From contig NZ_FXTB01000007.1 of NCBI RefSeq assembly GCF_900182605.1, forward strand, positions 155,144 through 219,143: 64,000 nt of DNA, given 5' to 3'. Below the pieces are notes generated by a model. The model was not told the DNA's origin and did not search any database. It saw nothing but the letters and a program-made list of their open reading frames with translations. The stretch comes from Saccharicrinis carchari (GTDB lineage: Bacteria > Bacteroidota > Bacteroidia > Bacteroidales > Marinilabiliaceae). The position numbers were made by a program, and so were the translations under genes. Positions 63,720-64,000 of this stretch are shown one piece after another. Each line of letters begins with the position of its first letter. The stretch's first letter is position 1.

Positions 63720-63741
63720 ATAATGAGAATATTCTCATTAT
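63720..63741. promoter_or_regulatory. Perfect 22-bp palindrome, Fur-like operator
   Basis: Bases 63720-63730 and 63731-63741 are exact reverse complements. The centre TGAGAATATTCTCA resembles Fur/PerR operator inverted repeats (TGATAAT type). It is 57 bp upstream of the DUF5320 start and overlaps a -7-like TATCTTTA on the minus strand, as expected for a repressor site. Confidence 0.6.
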
Positions 63742-63882
63742 AAAATTTTAAGAGATGTTTATTAACATTCGGTCTCTTTAAAATATTATTTTATGAAAAG
63801 GTGTACATAGCATGTTCGCGGCTAAATCGATCCCATTTTTTCTATATGGTGCGTCATGGACGATTATTGGAGGGGTATAAAC

Positions 63883-63922
63883 AAAAAAAGAGCGACCGAA
63901 ATGAGTTTCGATTGCTCTTTTT
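63883..63922 (-). terminator. Terminator of the rRNA operon
   Basis: On the minus strand AAAAAGAGC and GCTCTTTTT, with CGAAA/TTTCG inside, form a strong hairpin followed by T-rich sequence. It is directly after the 5S rRNA. Confidence 0.85.
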
Positions 63923-63927
63923 AAAGA

Positions 63928-64000
<73 letters not shown>

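Overview
This window reads as a chromosome segment of a Bacteroidetes bacterium, most likely an anaerobic or facultative marine/sediment member of the Bacteroidales or Marinilabiliales (placement inferred, not proven). The evidence is a SusD-like protein, a type IX secretion (T9SS) C-terminal sorting domain, PorT next to UbiE, a TamL-type outer membrane lipoprotein, DUF3078, WbqC, paired signal peptidases, AT-rich spacers, promoters of the Bacteroidetes type (-7 box TAnnTTTG) and few Shine-Dalgarno sequences. No CRISPR array, prophage, intact insertion sequence or tRNA gene is visible. The only RNA gene is the 3' end of a 5S rRNA at the right edge, on the minus strand.

Left part (1-16.8 kb): an ECF sigma factor operon with a one-TM partner and two Spy/CpxP-like LTxxQ proteins (the last cut by the window edge); an aldo/keto reductase; a DUF3078 outer membrane protein; secreted MsrB; an etfB-etfA-acyl-CoA dehydrogenase operon with a recognisable promoter and terminator; a cysteate synthase preceded by a perfect 23-bp inverted repeat; and a minus-strand pair consisting of a T9SS-sorted protein and a SusD-like protein fused to tandem repeats, with no SusC beside them. 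A DUF4886 protein follows.

Middle (16.9-43.1 kb): mainly housekeeping genes. These are RelA/SpoT - Fur family - PurA, a catalytic/non-catalytic M16 peptidase pair, a FabK/nitronate monooxygenase-like enzyme, UbiE-PorT, small-type PurL, an SDR, a helix-hairpin-helix membrane protein, two tandem NSS sodium symporters, class II aldolase, TamL, a SpoU rRNA methyltransferase, a COG2509 flavoprotein, SmpB, a Yip1 protein and MiaA.

Signalling stretch (44-54 kb): a class III nucleotide cyclase-like domain fused to an HD phosphohydrolase domain, a membrane histidine kinase, PlsC, a periplasmic sugar-binding lipoprotein divergent from a methyl-accepting chemotaxis protein, and a 7TM-HD (PgpH-like) c-di-AMP phosphodiesterase. 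Right part (54-64 kb): an NlpC/P60 peptidase with a Nudix hydrolase, a dapB-lepB-lepB-lapA-wbqC cell-envelope block, and a small operon (DUF5320 protein, CobO, CoA-disulfide reductase/rhodanese fusion) behind a perfect 22-bp Fur-like palindrome, next to the rRNA operon end.

The best candidates for something unusual are: the cysteate synthase with its palindromic control region (sulfonolipid precursor supply); the cyclase-HD fusion whose first metal-binding Asp is replaced; the orphan SusD fusion with its T9SS partner; the sugar-binding protein/chemoreceptor pair; and the palindrome-controlled DUF5320-CobO-CoADR/rhodanese operon.
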